64,000 nt of DNA from Maribacter sedimenticola (GTDB taxonomy: Bacteria; Bacteroidota; Bacteroidia; Flavobacteriales; Flavobacteriaceae). Shown here piece after piece: positions 1-9,437 of this stretch; within the stretch, counting starts at the first letter, position 1; each line of letters begins with the position of its first letter. The notes under the pieces are model-generated. The model made no database searches and had not been told where the DNA came from. It saw only the letters and a list, made by a program, of their open reading frames with translations. Made by a program: the position numbers and the translations under genes. The stretch is from the NCBI RefSeq assembly GCF_900188415.1, contig NZ_FZNV01000001.1, positions 399,501-463,500 of the forward strand, written 5' to 3'.

Positions 1-60
1 CTTTAAAAGGATTTGCCCTTTTTCAACGGTTTCAAGGTTATTTAAATCTATACTCTTCAC
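1..60 (-). CDS. possible start of a gene running off the left edge (partial)
   Basis: On the minus strand a reading frame opens at a GTG at position 60 and stays open to the window edge (20 codons, beginning VKSIDLNNLETVEKG). The nearest in-frame stop upstream is at 70-72, so no earlier ATG is available. It lies about 170 bases downstream of serS on the same strand. The residues look protein-like, but too little is present to assign a family, and the GTG start is a guess. Confidence 0.3.
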   Translation of the reverse strand, partial: MKSIDLNNLETVEKGQILLK

Positions 61-229
61 GCTGTGTATTTAGGATACCAAATTGACCGTAATAGATACA
101 TTAACATATGGGTTAAAAATGAAAACCATATCTCACTGAATATAACAAGAATGGAAAAAATATTCCAGCATCACCTAATAAATGCTTTCTAAAGATACTA
201 AATGATATATGGTATGAACGGTAGTTACC

Positions 230-1501
230 CTAGTCTATCATGTCAAAACCGCAATACGGTACCAAAACTTCTGGAATTTTAATTCCTTCCGGAGTCTGAT
301 AATTTTCTAGGATACCTGCCAATACGCGTGGTAGGGCCAAAGAACTACCGTTTAATGTATGGGCCAGCTGACTTTTTCCGTTTTCGTCCTTAAATCTTAA
401 CTTGAGCCTATTGGCTTGGTACGTTTCAAAGTTGGATACAGAACTTATTTCCAACCAACGGTCCTGCGCGGTGGAGAACACTTCAAAATCAAAGGTCAAT
501 GCAGAGGTGAAACCAAGGTCCCCTCCACATAGGCGAAGAATTCTATACGGGAGTTTCAACGCTCTCAGTATACCCTTTACGTGTTCAACCATACCATCCA
601 AAGCCTTATATGAATTGGTGGGGTGTTCTACACGTACAATTTCAACCTTATCAAACTGATGTAGTCTGTTCAGGCCCCTAACATGTGCCCCGTAACTACC
701 TGCTTCTCTCCTAAAACAAGGGGTATAGCCCGTGTAGGTGATTGGAAAATCATCTTGGTTTAAGATGACGTCCCTAAAAATATTGGTAACGGGCACCTCT
801 GCCGTAGGAATCAAATATAGGTCATCTGCTGTTACATGGTACATTTGACCTTCCTTGTCCGGCAACTGTCCTGTACCATAACCGGAAAGCTCGTTCACTA
901 AATGTGGCACCTGTATTTCTGTATAACCGGCTTCAGTATTCTTGTCCAAAAAATAGGCGATCAAAGCACGTTGCAATCGTGCGCCTTTTCCTTTGTATAC
1001 CGGAAAACCCGCTCCTGCTATTTTTACCCCTAGTTCAAAATCAATAATGTCATATTTCTTTGCCAATTCCCAATGTGGCAAGGCAGTGGTATCCAATGCG
1101 GGAATGTCTCCTTCTTTAAATACCTCTTCATTGTCCTCTTCACTTGACCCCTTGCGCACAGATGTATGCGGGGTATTGGGAATTTGATATAATAAACTTT
1201 GTAATTCATCTGCCGCTAGGCTCAATTCTTCTCCCAATTGTTTGGACTCTTCCTTTAGTGTACCCGTACGCTCCTTTAGTGCATTTGCTTCTTGAGCCTT
1301 ACCGGTCTTGTACAGAGCACCTATTTCTTTGGAAATTTTGTTGGATTCTGCCAATACATTATCCAATTTCGTTTGTGCCGTACGTCTTTTTTCATCAAGT
1401 TGAAGCAGATTGTCCAACATTGGTCTGGCGTCAATATTCCTCTTTTCCAAGGCAAGGATAATTTCATCTTTATTATCCCTTATGGTCTGTAATTGTAACA
1501 T
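230..1501 (-). CDS. serS: seryl-tRNA synthetase
   Basis: This cytosolic class II aminoacyl-tRNA synthetase charges tRNA-Ser (and tRNA-Sec where present) with serine. At 423 residues it has the usual full length. The first ~110 residues are the charged, helical coiled-coil arm that contacts the tRNA. Motif 2 (PCFRREAGSYG, about residue 260) and the C-terminal motif 3 region (NGSSLALPRVLAGILENYQ) are intact. The ATG at 1501 begins the conserved MLQLQTIRDN N-terminus. It is divergent from the VOC gene at 1581, with a 79-bp promoter gap. The function is secure. Confidence 0.97.
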   Translation of the reverse strand: MLQLQTIRDNKDEIILALEKRNIDARPMLDNLLQLDEKRRTAQTKLDNVLAESNKISKEIGALYKTGKAQEANALKERTGTLKEESKQLGEELSLAADELQSLLYQIPNTPHTSVRKGSSEEDNEEVFKEGDIPALDTTALPHWELAKKYDIIDFELGVKIAGAGFPVYKGKGARLQRALIAYFLDKNTEAGYTEIQVPHLVNELSGYGTGQLPDKEGQMYHVTADDLYLIPTAEVPVTNIFRDVILNQDDFPITYTGYTPCFRREAGSYGAHVRGLNRLHQFDKVEIVRVEHPTNSYKALDGMVEHVKGILRALKLPYRILRLCGGDLGFTSALTFDFEVFSTAQDRWLEISSVSNFETYQANRLKLRFKDENGKSQLAHTLNGSSLALPRVLAGILENYQTPEGIKIPEVLVPYCGFDMID

Positions 1502-1580
1502 TTTAGGTCGTATTTGAGTGCAAATTTACGTTAATCTTCTATTTAAATTGGATACTTTTAATCCCTAAACTTTCATTACT

Positions 1581-1964
1581 ATGATTTTTGAACACTTCGC
1601 AATAAATGTAAAGGATATTAACGGGGTTGTTGATTGGTATTGCAGCCATTTGGGACTGACAATAGATAATCAGCAAAAGGAAGCTCCGTTTATGACGTTT
1701 CTGGCAGATAGTACCGGTAGGGTAGTGGTTGAGTTCTACACTCGGGAAGATGAATTGGCAGAGGATTTTAGCAATAGGCATCCCTTGACATTTCACGTGG
1801 CTTTTGTTTCCGGGAACGCAGAGGAAGATAAACAACGTTTGCTGCTTGCCGGAGCAAGCTTTTTTGAAGAGGTCTTTAAGGATGACGGTAGCCATTTGGT
1901 CATGTTGCGCGATCCTTGGGGTTTGCCGCTTCAGCTTTGTCAGCGTACGGTCAAGTTTCCTTGA
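1581..1964 (+). CDS. VOC (glyoxalase/bleomycin-resistance fold) family protein
   Basis: A small cytosolic protein of 127 residues forming one VOC module, built from paired beta-alpha-beta-beta-beta units. The family signature positions are visible: an N-terminal FEHFAINV strand with a candidate metal-binding His, VVVEFY in mid-protein, TFHVAFVS, and the terminal LRDPWGLPLQLCQR strand. VOC proteins include glyoxalase I, dioxygenases and antibiotic-binding proteins, and nothing here singles out a substrate. It is a single gene divergent from serS and convergent, 10 bases away, with the HTTM gene. Family certain, reaction unknown. Confidence 0.85.
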   Translation: MIFEHFAINVKDINGVVDWYCSHLGLTIDNQQKEAPFMTFLADSTGRVVVEFYTREDELAEDFSNRHPLTFHVAFVSGNAEEDKQRLLLAGASFFEEVFKDDGSHLVMLRDPWGLPLQLCQRTVKFP

Positions 1965-1974
1965 TCTGGTTTAA

Positions 1975-3291
1975 TTATGGGTTGGATGGAAGAATCCAAG
2001 TGTGATGCTTAAAGGGTTTCCAGCGCTCCTTGGCCAAATTGGTCTTGGGGTCTATAAATGGTTTATAGGGCTTACCGTTTATACTTATTTCCGAATTTTT
2101 TAAAAATATGGCAACGTCTTTATTATCCTTCTTGAAATTGTTTTTGATATACTGGGCAAATTGCCAAGCAAAATCCGGATATGAATAAACCTTGCGCAGT
2201 TGTGCCTTGGTCAAGTAATTTTTTGGGTCAATCCGGTATATCTCATTGGTGTGCTCGTCTATGGCCATAAAATTGCCTTTTCCAGTACGGCTCCTCAGCA
2301 TCATCCTCCAGCTCATACGATGTCCTTCTTCTGTCCACAATACATCATCTTCAATAATATAATGTCTTACCGGTAACAGTACCTGGAACAGAAAATATAG
2401 ACCCGCGACCATTAATAGGCCGTTTCTGTAATTTGGAGAGGATAAAACGGTTGGTACGTAAGGTGTTTTGGATTTAAAAAATATAGACCTTATGGTTTCT
2501 GGGTCAAAAAAGAATACACTGAACGCCAAGGCCAAGTAAGGAAAAATACCTATCTGGAAAACAATAGAATTAAATAGGTGAAAAAAGATGGATAATATAA
2601 AGGCTGTTTTTCGGGTTTTTTTATAAAGTAAGGCGGGGATGATCAGAAGGTCAAATACAATTCCTGCTACGCCTATAATTTTGTGCACCCACAATTGTTG
2701 TAGCAATTCACCAACTAACCAATAATCTTTCCTTGGCTGCATCAATACCTTGATCATGCTAAAATCTAGCCAGTCGCCATACATTTTTGCAATGGAAGCA
2801 TAGGTGTATACGATAAGCAATTGTAAAACAATAAACCACTTAACATAAGCGAACATTGAATTGGCTTCAAGAGTTGGATTCAATTTTACATCCACAGATC
2901 TACTTCTATGCGCTGGAAAAAAACACATGAGTAAAGAAATAAGGATAAGCAAATAATAATGGTTGTTGTAAGCTGTTTTTTGCATTAGATAAGTGGCAGA
3001 CCACATAAAGGTAAAAGCAATCATGCTTACTCTGTATTTTAGCCCTAGGGCAATACAAATGCCCAAAATGCCCATAATGACAAAATAATAGTACATGCCA
3101 TTTCCCGGTATGGGGTGTAACCATTCAAAATCTATAAAGGGAAAAAAATGGGTGGGGTCTATTAAATTTCTTTTTACCCATCCAGTAGCAATGGCCCCAA
3201 AACTTTCCAATGAAATAAGGATTCCAAAAAAAATACGGAAGATGATCAAGGGGCTATTATCCATACGTTGAAACAATACCCTGTTCAGCAT
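1975..3291 (-). CDS. HTTM-domain membrane protein (vitamin K gamma-carboxylase-like)
   Basis: A 438-residue integral membrane protein of the HTTM family, related to the membrane part of vitamin K-dependent gamma-glutamyl carboxylase. Several hydrophobic helices fill about residues 15-320 (with RIFFGILISLESFGAI near the N-terminus), followed by a soluble C-terminal tail of ~120 residues. I chose the ATG at 3291 because it falls 1 base after the ribF stop codon (3293-3295), typical of translational coupling, and begins MLNRVLFQRMDNSP. A start at 3354 would add 21 residues inside ribF and looks spurious. Carboxylase activity is not shown for bacterial HTTM proteins in general. Probably co-transcribed with ribF. 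Confidence 0.82.
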   Translation of the reverse strand: MLNRVLFQRMDNSPLIIFRIFFGILISLESFGAIATGWVKRNLIDPTHFFPFIDFEWLHPIPGNGMYYYFVIMGILGICIALGLKYRVSMIAFTFMWSATYLMQKTAYNNHYYLLILISLLMCFFPAHRSRSVDVKLNPTLEANSMFAYVKWFIVLQLLIVYTYASIAKMYGDWLDFSMIKVLMQPRKDYWLVGELLQQLWVHKIIGVAGIVFDLLIIPALLYKKTRKTAFILSIFFHLFNSIVFQIGIFPYLALAFSVFFFDPETIRSIFFKSKTPYVPTVLSSPNYRNGLLMVAGLYFLFQVLLPVRHYIIEDDVLWTEEGHRMSWRMMLRSRTGKGNFMAIDEHTNEIYRIDPKNYLTKAQLRKVYSYPDFAWQFAQYIKNNFKKDNKDVAIFLKNSEISINGKPYKPFIDPKTNLAKERWKPFKHHTWILPSNP

Positions 3292-3292
3292 T

Positions 3293-4219
3293 TTATTTCC
3301 GAATAAGTTGTATGGAACGTTCTTTGTCCTTTGCCAATTGTAACTTAAGGGCATCTACAGATTCAAACTTATGTTCGTCCCTTAAACGGGCCAAAATATC
3401 CACTTGAATTTTTTTATCGTAGAGATCGGCATTGAAATCGAAAAAATTAATTTCTATGGACTTTGATGTGCCGTTTACGGTTGGATTGTATCCAATGTTC
3501 ATCATGCCATAGACCGTTTTTCCCATTAAGGTGCTCTTAACGGTATATGCTCCGTTTTTTGGTATAAGTTTATAATTTTCCGCAATCGTAAGATTTGCTG
3601 TGGGAAAACCCAATTGTCTTCCAATACCTTTTCCCTTGGAGATCGTGCCGGTCAGCATATACTCATATCCTAAGTAATTGTTGGCCGTGGTAATATCGCC
3701 CTCTTCCAACGCTTTACGTATTTTGGTAGAGCTCACGGAAACATCATCTATTTCTTGTGCAGGTATTTCATCTACTGTAAAATCCAGAGCATTGCCAAAT
3801 GCTATCAAATCGGTAATGTTGGCCGTTCTGTTTCTTCCAAATCTGTGGTCATAACCAATAATGACTCTCTTTGTGTTCAAGGTGTTTACCAATATATCCC
3901 GTACAAATTCCGTTGCGGTAAGTCTAGAGAAATCCTTGGTAAACGGATGAATGATCAACACATCAAGACCCAAACGTTCCAAGATCATTATTTTTTCATC
4001 TATGGTGTTCAAAAGTTTGATATCCGCATCTTTTTGTAAAACCATTCTTGGATGTGGAAAAAAAGTGAGTACGGACGATTTTAATTCCGTAGGCTTGGCA
4101 TGGTTTATGATTTTATCCAGTATTTTACGATGACCAATATGTACCCCGTCAAATGTACCAATGGTAATGACCGTGGGATGTTTTTCATGATATGTGGAAA
4201 TGTTGCGAACTGTAATCAC
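3293..4219 (-). CDS. ribF: bifunctional riboflavin kinase / FAD synthetase
   Basis: RibF phosphorylates riboflavin to FMN and then adenylylates it to FAD in the cytosol. The 308-residue protein has the standard two domains. The N-terminal nucleotidyltransferase carries the GTFDGVHIGHRKIL signature with the HIGH-type motif and the SSTKIRKALEEGD segment. The C-terminal flavokinase carries GIGRQLGFPTANL and GMMNIGYNPTVNG. It is first in a likely two-gene unit with the HTTM protein, and divergent from the secreted protease at 4273 with only 53 bp between them. Confidence 0.96.
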   Translation of the reverse strand: MITVRNISTYHEKHPTVITIGTFDGVHIGHRKILDKIINHAKPTELKSSVLTFFPHPRMVLQKDADIKLLNTIDEKIMILERLGLDVLIIHPFTKDFSRLTATEFVRDILVNTLNTKRVIIGYDHRFGRNRTANITDLIAFGNALDFTVDEIPAQEIDDVSVSSTKIRKALEEGDITTANNYLGYEYMLTGTISKGKGIGRQLGFPTANLTIAENYKLIPKNGAYTVKSTLMGKTVYGMMNIGYNPTVNGTSKSIEINFFDFNADLYDKKIQVDILARLRDEHKFESVDALKLQLAKDKERSIQLIRK

Positions 4220-4272
4220 CTATGATAGAAAATAAAAAGACTTATATTTGATTCTGAGATAAAAGCCCCCTG

Positions 4273-7200
4273 ATGGTTGCAAAATTACGCCTAGTTTTTT
4301 CAATTACCATAGTATTTCTTTCCTTTTCCGGGGTAGCTCAAAGTACATACTGGGAAAAAACCGAATTATCTACGGCCAACAAACAGATTTCCAAGCAACG
4401 ACTGCAGGTGGAAAAAGGTAAGGCATTTGTCTTGAACAAAACACTGTTCACCCAAGCCTTAATGTCCAATAAAAAGTCCAATGTCATCTATTTTCCAGAT
4501 GAACAGGGCAATCAAATTCCCTTTCATGTAGAAGAGATACCCTTGTTCTCAAAGGCCTTGGCCCAAAAATATCCATCCATTAAATCTTATAAGGGTACTG
4601 CTGTAGACCGTGCCGGCTTGCAGGTACGTTTTAGTGTGTCACCAAAAGGTGTTCAGAGCATGTTCAATAAAGTAGGCGAAGAGGAAGCCCTGTTTATGCA
4701 GCAGACCAAGGACGATACATATATTTTATACCGAAGGACGGAGCAGAGCAAAAGTGATCTACAGTTTATTTGTAAAACAATGCCTACGGTTATGGATTAC
4801 GCCCAGAATTTGACGGCTAAATTGGTAGATGACCAAACATTGACCACATTTAGGGTCGCTATTTCCGCGTCTGGGGAATACACTCAATTCCATGGGGGTA
4901 CCAAAGCAGATGCATTGTCCGCAATCAATGCTACCCTTACCAGGGTCAATGGTGTTTTTGAGCGTGATCTGGCCATATCCTTACAATTGATAGACAATAC
5001 GGATGATGTAATCTATACCGACCCTGAAAATGATCCTTATACCGGTAGTTTAAGTTCCCAGGTACAAAGTACGTTGACCAATGTTATAGGAGATTTAAAT
5101 TATGACATTGGACATTTGTTCAATCAACAGGAAAACACTTTGGACGGTAATTCCGGTTTTATTGGAGCTGTATGTAAGAACGGGAGAAAGGGTAGTGCGT
5201 ACTCTACACTGTCATCACCGACCGGTGATGCCTTCGATATTGATTTGGTCGCTCATGAAATGGGCCATCAATTTGGGGCAAACCATTCGTTCTCTCATAT
5301 TTCGGAAGGTACAAATGTACAGGTAGAACCGGCAAGTGGTACAACCATTATGGGCTATGCGGGTATTACGGGAAATAACAATGTAGCCAGTAATAGCAAT
5401 GATTATTTTCATTATGTCAGTATAACGCAAATTAGGGATTATTTGCGAACGGTTTCCTGTGGGCAAACCCAGTCTATTGCCAATGTGCCCCCTTCTTTAT
5501 CTCCCTTACAGGATTACAACATACCAAAGGGTACGGCCTTTGTTTTGAATGGGGCGGCAACTGACCCGGATACTTTGGATGTGTTGAGTTATACTTGGGA
5601 GCAAATAGACAATGGGGTTGTTACCCAAGCTACTTTTGGACCTAATAATCCAGCAGGGGCCAATTTTAGGTCATTGCCGCCTAGTATTTTGCCGAGACGG
5701 TATTTTCCAAACCTTAACCGAGTACTGAGCGGCCAGCTTACACAGGTCTTGCCCAGTAGGGGAGATGCCTGGGAGACGGTATCCAATATTGGTAGGTCCT
5801 TAAATTTTTCCTTGACCGTGCGTGACAATGCTTTAAATGGTGGGCAGAGTGTTTCTGATGAAATGAGTATAACGGTAATTAATGATGCCGGCCCTTTTGC
5901 GGTCACTTCGCTAAATACTGAAGAATCTTTGGTGGCAGGATCTATACAGGTCATTACGTGGGATGTCGCCGATACCAATATTGCACCTGTAGCGGCAGAG
6001 ACCGTTTCGATCTATTTGTCCACCAATGGCGGACTTACCTACCCGACCATATTGGCCGAAAATGTACTGAACGATGGTAGTCAAAGGATTATAGTACCTA
6101 GTATAGATACGGATAGCGGTAGAATTATGGTCAAAGCGGACGGAAATGTTTTTTTTGCTGTTAATGGTACCGATTTTTCCATAACCCCTTCCGAAATTGT
6201 GTTGGATTTTAACGAGGTTGAATTTGATGTCTGTAAGCCACAGGATATCAACGTACCTTTTACCTATGAAACCTATTTGGGATTTAACGAGGAAAGCACG
6301 TTTAGTACGCCCTCCCTGCCAGATGGCCTATCCGCAACTTTTACACCCGCTACCGCAACTGATACGGATACTTCTGTATTATTGGATTTTGAGGGTGTTT
6401 CAACGCTGGCCGAAGGTATTTATCCTATAGAAATTGTTGCAAGTTCGGCAACGGTCACCAAAGATATTACCTTGTTGTTAAGGGTTTATGACGATACTTT
6501 TGAATTGGTAAATTTAGTTGCTCCCGTAGACGGTTTGGAAAATGCGTCCATAGATACGGAATTGCAGTGGGAGAATCAAGTAGGCAGCACCTTGTACGAT
6601 ATCGAAATTTCAACCAATACCAATTTTACCGCTATTGTTGAAACGGCAACGGTAGCCTCTAATTCCTATAAACCGGTATTATTGGACAATAACAGCCAAT
6701 ATTTTTGGCGTGTTAGACCCAAAAATGATTGTGGGGAAGGAGTTTTTAGTGCGCCGTTCAGTTTTACGACCATACAATTTAACTGTACCACGAAAGAAGC
6801 CACTGCGGGCTTGCCCATTGCTATTTCCAGTAGCGGAACTCCCGTAATAAGCTCTAAAATAATTTTTTATGAAGATTTGCCTATTGCGGATATCAATGTC
6901 ATTCTTGATATTGAACATACTTTTTTGGCAGATTTGGTAATTACCCTTACCTCACCTGAAGGTACCGAGGTTACGTTGGTTTCCAGTTCATGTGGTGAGG
7001 CGCGGAATATTATAGCCACTTTTGATGATGATGCGCCCAGTTTTATCTGTAGTCCGGAGCCAGGTATTAGTGGTGTCGTAAGCCCATTGGGGAGTTTAAG
7101 CTCCTTTAATGGCGAGTCCCTTTTAGGGGAATGGATCTTGGAGGTTCGCGATAACGCTCCTTCTGATGGCGGTAAATTGAATACCTTTTTACTTGAAGTC

Positions 7201-8040
7201 TGTGTGGAAGGTGATTTTAGGCCGGATAATGATCAGGACGGCGTGTTTGACGATGGAGACGATTTATGTCTGGATACACCATTGGGCCAAGAGGTAAATG
7301 CATCGGGTTGTCCAGTATATCGTTTTCCTAGTGAAAACTTTACGGTTAGGATAGATAGCGAAACGTGCAGTGACAATAATGATGGCTCAATTACCATTAC
7401 TCCCAAGTTATCCTTGGATTATCAAGCAACTGTTACCGGAAATGGTGTAGAACTTGTTCAAAATTTTTCCAACACCTTTAACTTGGCCAATTTGGCATCC
7501 GGCACGTACTCGGTATGTATTGTAGGTACGGATGGGATTATTACTTATGAGGAATATTGCGTAGAGGTCCAAATTACGGAGCCTGCGCCGCTCAATGTAA
7601 CATCTAAACTGGCTTTGGATGGCAGTCAAATCACTTTTTCCTTGCTTGGTTCATCCTTATATACCATTACGCATAACAATGAAATTTTAATGACCAATGA
7701 ACCTACCGTAACATTAAGTTTAAAAAAAGGTCTCAATACTTTTAAGGTGACTACCAATTTGGCCTGTCAAGGTACTTATGAGGAAGAATTGGTTTTCAGT
7801 GAGCAGGCAATTGTCTTTCCAAACCCTGTGATCGATAGCATTAATATTTATTTTGGGGCCGAACAGGAACAAGTTTTTGTACAGGTTTTTAGTGCGGATG
7901 GTAGGTTGATATCAAGTGATACCTATGTTCCACAATTAAACAGGATAGAATTTGACTGTAGTGCGTTTTCCATAGGAATCTATTATATAAAATATGTAGG
8001 GGCTACCGCCAAAGGAACCTTAAAAATAATTAAGCAATGA
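4273..8040 (+). CDS. secreted reprolysin-like metalloprotease with P-domain and T9SS C-terminal signal
   Basis: A large (1255-residue) secreted zinc protease. It starts with a Sec signal peptide ending GVAQ. The zinc site is HEMGHQFGANHSF with ligands H328, H332 and H338 and catalytic E329, followed by a Met-turn IMGYAG, as in metzincins of the reprolysin (M12B-like) group. Downstream are Ig/fibronectin-like segments and a proprotein-convertase P-domain (about residues 835-980). A calcium-type segment, DNDQDGVFDDGDD, follows, then a C-terminal type A sorting domain (FPNPVIDSINIYF to KGTLKIIKQ), so export through the type IX system is expected. Its stop overlaps the next gene's start (ATGA), implying coupled expression. 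Substrate unknown. Confidence 0.93.
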   Translation: MVAKLRLVFSITIVFLSFSGVAQSTYWEKTELSTANKQISKQRLQVEKGKAFVLNKTLFTQALMSNKKSNVIYFPDEQGNQIPFHVEEIPLFSKALAQKYPSIKSYKGTAVDRAGLQVRFSVSPKGVQSMFNKVGEEEALFMQQTKDDTYILYRRTEQSKSDLQFICKTMPTVMDYAQNLTAKLVDDQTLTTFRVAISASGEYTQFHGGTKADALSAINATLTRVNGVFERDLAISLQLIDNTDDVIYTDPENDPYTGSLSSQVQSTLTNVIGDLNYDIGHLFNQQENTLDGNSGFIGAVCKNGRKGSAYSTLSSPTGDAFDIDLVAHEMGHQFGANHSFSHISEGTNVQVEPASGTTIMGYAGITGNNNVASNSNDYFHYVSITQIRDYLRTVSCGQTQSIANVPPSLSPLQDYNIPKGTAFVLNGAATDPDTLDVLSYTWEQIDNGVVTQATFGPNNPAGANFRSLPPSILPRRYFPNLNRVLSGQLTQVLPSRGDAWETVSNIGRSLNFSLTVRDNALNGGQSVSDEMSITVINDAGPFAVTSLNTEESLVAGSIQVITWDVADTNIAPVAAETVSIYLSTNGGLTYPTILAENVLNDGSQRIIVPSIDTDSGRIMVKADGNVFFAVNGTDFSITPSEIVLDFNEVEFDVCKPQDINVPFTYETYLGFNEESTFSTPSLPDGLSATFTPATATDTDTSVLLDFEGVSTLAEGIYPIEIVASSATVTKDITLLLRVYDDTFELVNLVAPVDGLENASIDTELQWENQVGSTLYDIEISTNTNFTAIVETATVASNSYKPVLLDNNSQYFWRVRPKNDCGEGVFSAPFSFTTIQFNCTTKEATAGLPIAISSSGTPVISSKIIFYEDLPIADINVILDIEHTFLADLVITLTSPEGTEVTLVSSSCGEARNIIATFDDDAPSFICSPEPGISGVVSPLGSLSSFNGESLLGEWILEVRDNAPSDGGKLNTFLLEVCVEGDFRPDNDQDGVFDDGDDLCLDTPLGQEVNASGCPVYRFPSENFTVRIDSETCSDNNDGSITITPKLSLDYQATVTGNGVELVQNFSNTFNLANLASGTYSVCIVGTDGIITYEEYCVEVQITEPAPLNVTSKLALDGSQITFSLLGSSLYTITHNNEILMTNEPTVTLSLKKGLNTFKVTTNLACQGTYEEELVFSEQAIVFPNPVIDSINIYFGAEQEQVFVQVFSADGRLISSDTYVPQLNRIEFDCSAFSIGIYYIKYVGATAKGTLKIIKQ

Positions 8041-8723
8041 AGCGCGCCATATCCATAATTCTTTGTTTGATGCTCTCCTTTACCGGATGCAAGAAAAAAC
8101 GAAGTCCACAACCACCTGAAGCGGTGTTGTTATTATTTCCGGAGCAAAATTCCGAATGTACGACCGGGGTAAGTCTGGGAGAGGAAAAAAGTCAGGTGGA
8201 ATTCAATTGGAGCGCTGCAGATAATACGGAAACCTATGAGCTAAGGGTCACCAATACCGAGACCGGTACGGTACAGACCATAATATCCGCAAATACGTCC
8301 GCCACGCTGCCCCTGGAAAAAGGTAAACAGTATTCATGGTTGGTCCGTTCAAAGAATAGTCAAGTAGAACAGACCGTATCTAGTGAAATCTGGCATTTTT
8401 ATAATGCAGGTTCCAATACTACATTTGCACCTTTTCCCGCTACGATAGTTAGTCCGGCTTCATCTGAAAATGTATTTAAGGACATTAACAATGAAGTGGT
8501 CCTCTCATGGTCGGCATCCGATCTGGATAACGATATCGTAAACTATGAGGTGTATTTTTCCGTGGAAACTCCGCCAACGGATTTAATTCGTTCCTTACAA
8601 CCTTCCGTAAACAGTATAAAAGTTTCCGTAGCTTCGGACACGGTCTACTATTGGAGTGTGGTCGTTATTGATGCTGAAGGAAACAAGTCCAATTCCGGTA
8701 TATATAATTTTAAGGTGCTGTAA
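8037..8723 (+). CDS. lipoprotein with fibronectin-type repeats
   Basis: A 228-residue predicted lipoprotein. A short hydrophobic leader ends in the lipobox LSFTGC, with Cys at residue 18 followed by KKKR. Two beta-sandwich repeats resembling fibronectin III modules follow (about residues 25-125 and 130-228; both end in a Y-W-V/VVID-type strand such as YSWLVRSKN and YYWSVVVID). No catalytic motif is visible. The ATG overlaps the stop of the metalloprotease by 4 bases, so the two are almost certainly made together; an anchoring or partner role is inference. Its stop codon directly abuts the convergent pth stop with no spacer. Confidence 0.8.
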   Translation: MKRAISIILCLMLSFTGCKKKRSPQPPEAVLLLFPEQNSECTTGVSLGEEKSQVEFNWSAADNTETYELRVTNTETGTVQTIISANTSATLPLEKGKQYSWLVRSKNSQVEQTVSSEIWHFYNAGSNTTFAPFPATIVSPASSENVFKDINNEVVLSWSASDLDNDIVNYEVYFSVETPPTDLIRSLQPSVNSIKVSVASDTVYYWSVVVIDAEGNKSNSGIYNFKVL

Positions 8724-9353
8724 TCAAGTATTGTTGTATTGGTTCATGGTACGGGCAATACCGCTAAGGACAAATGCACTGACTACCTCTGCAGATCTGG
8801 AGAGGCGTTCCGATATTAGATCACGTTCTTCTTCGTTCCATTGTCCCAAAACATAATCTACCTGTCTACCCTTGCCAAAATTGGCACCGACCCCAAACCT
8901 GAACCGGTTGTAGCCATGGGTCTGTAAATGTTGTTGAATATCTTTTAATCCGTTATGGCCGCCATCACTGCCCTTGGTCTTTATACGTGTGGTTCCAAAA
9001 GGCAAGTTAATGTCATCGGTTATGACCAATAGGTTGCTCTGGGGAATATTTTCCTTGTCCATCCAATATTTTAATGCCTTTCCACTACGGTTCATATAGG
9101 TAGAGGGTTTTAGACATATAACCGTTCTTCCTTTGATTTTGAACGTACCTATATCACCAAGTTTGGCGGTTTCAAAAGTAAATTCCTGGGCCTTTGCCAG
9201 TTCATCTAATATCTTAAAACCTATATTATGTCGGGTTTCGGCATATTCATCTCCAATATTGCCAAGACCTACAATCAAAAATTTTTTCATTGGGTCCTCT
9301 TCTTTATGAACACTTGAGCGCTTGTTAAAAAGTCCTTTTAAAAAATGGAACAT
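8724..9353 (-). CDS. pth: peptidyl-tRNA hydrolase
   Basis: Pth releases peptides from peptidyl-tRNA that drops off the ribosome. The family landmarks are present: LIVGLGNIGDEY, TRHNIGF with the catalytic His, ITDDINLPFG with the Asp, and GSDGGHNGLKDI with the Asn. The frame begins at 9353 (MFHFLKGLFNKR), giving 209 residues; an internal ATG 21 codons later (MKKFLIVGLGN, position 9290) would give the usual bacterial start. Flavobacterial Pth proteins often carry such an N-terminal extension, so I keep the longer form with doubt. It closes the prs-rplY-pth gene group. Confidence 0.95.
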   Translation of the reverse strand: MFHFLKGLFNKRSSVHKEEDPMKKFLIVGLGNIGDEYAETRHNIGFKILDELAKAQEFTFETAKLGDIGTFKIKGRTVICLKPSTYMNRSGKALKYWMDKENIPQSNLLVITDDINLPFGTTRIKTKGSDGGHNGLKDIQQHLQTHGYNRFRFGVGANFGKGRQVDYVLGQWNEEERDLISERLSRSAEVVSAFVLSGIARTMNQYNNT

Positions 9354-9381
9354 TTAAACTTTATTTTAGGGTCAAAAATAC

Positions 9382-9416
9382 AAAAGCATCTCAATACGGA
9401 TATCGAGATGCCTTTT
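9382..9416 (-). terminator. hairpin terminator after rplY
   Basis: GCATCTC (9386-9392) pairs with GAGATGC (9405-9411) and is flanked by A and T runs. It sits between the rplY stop and the pth start, so it may limit or tune read-through from rplY into pth. Confidence 0.65.
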
Positions 9417-9437
9417 TGTAATTTTTGAAATAAGAAG

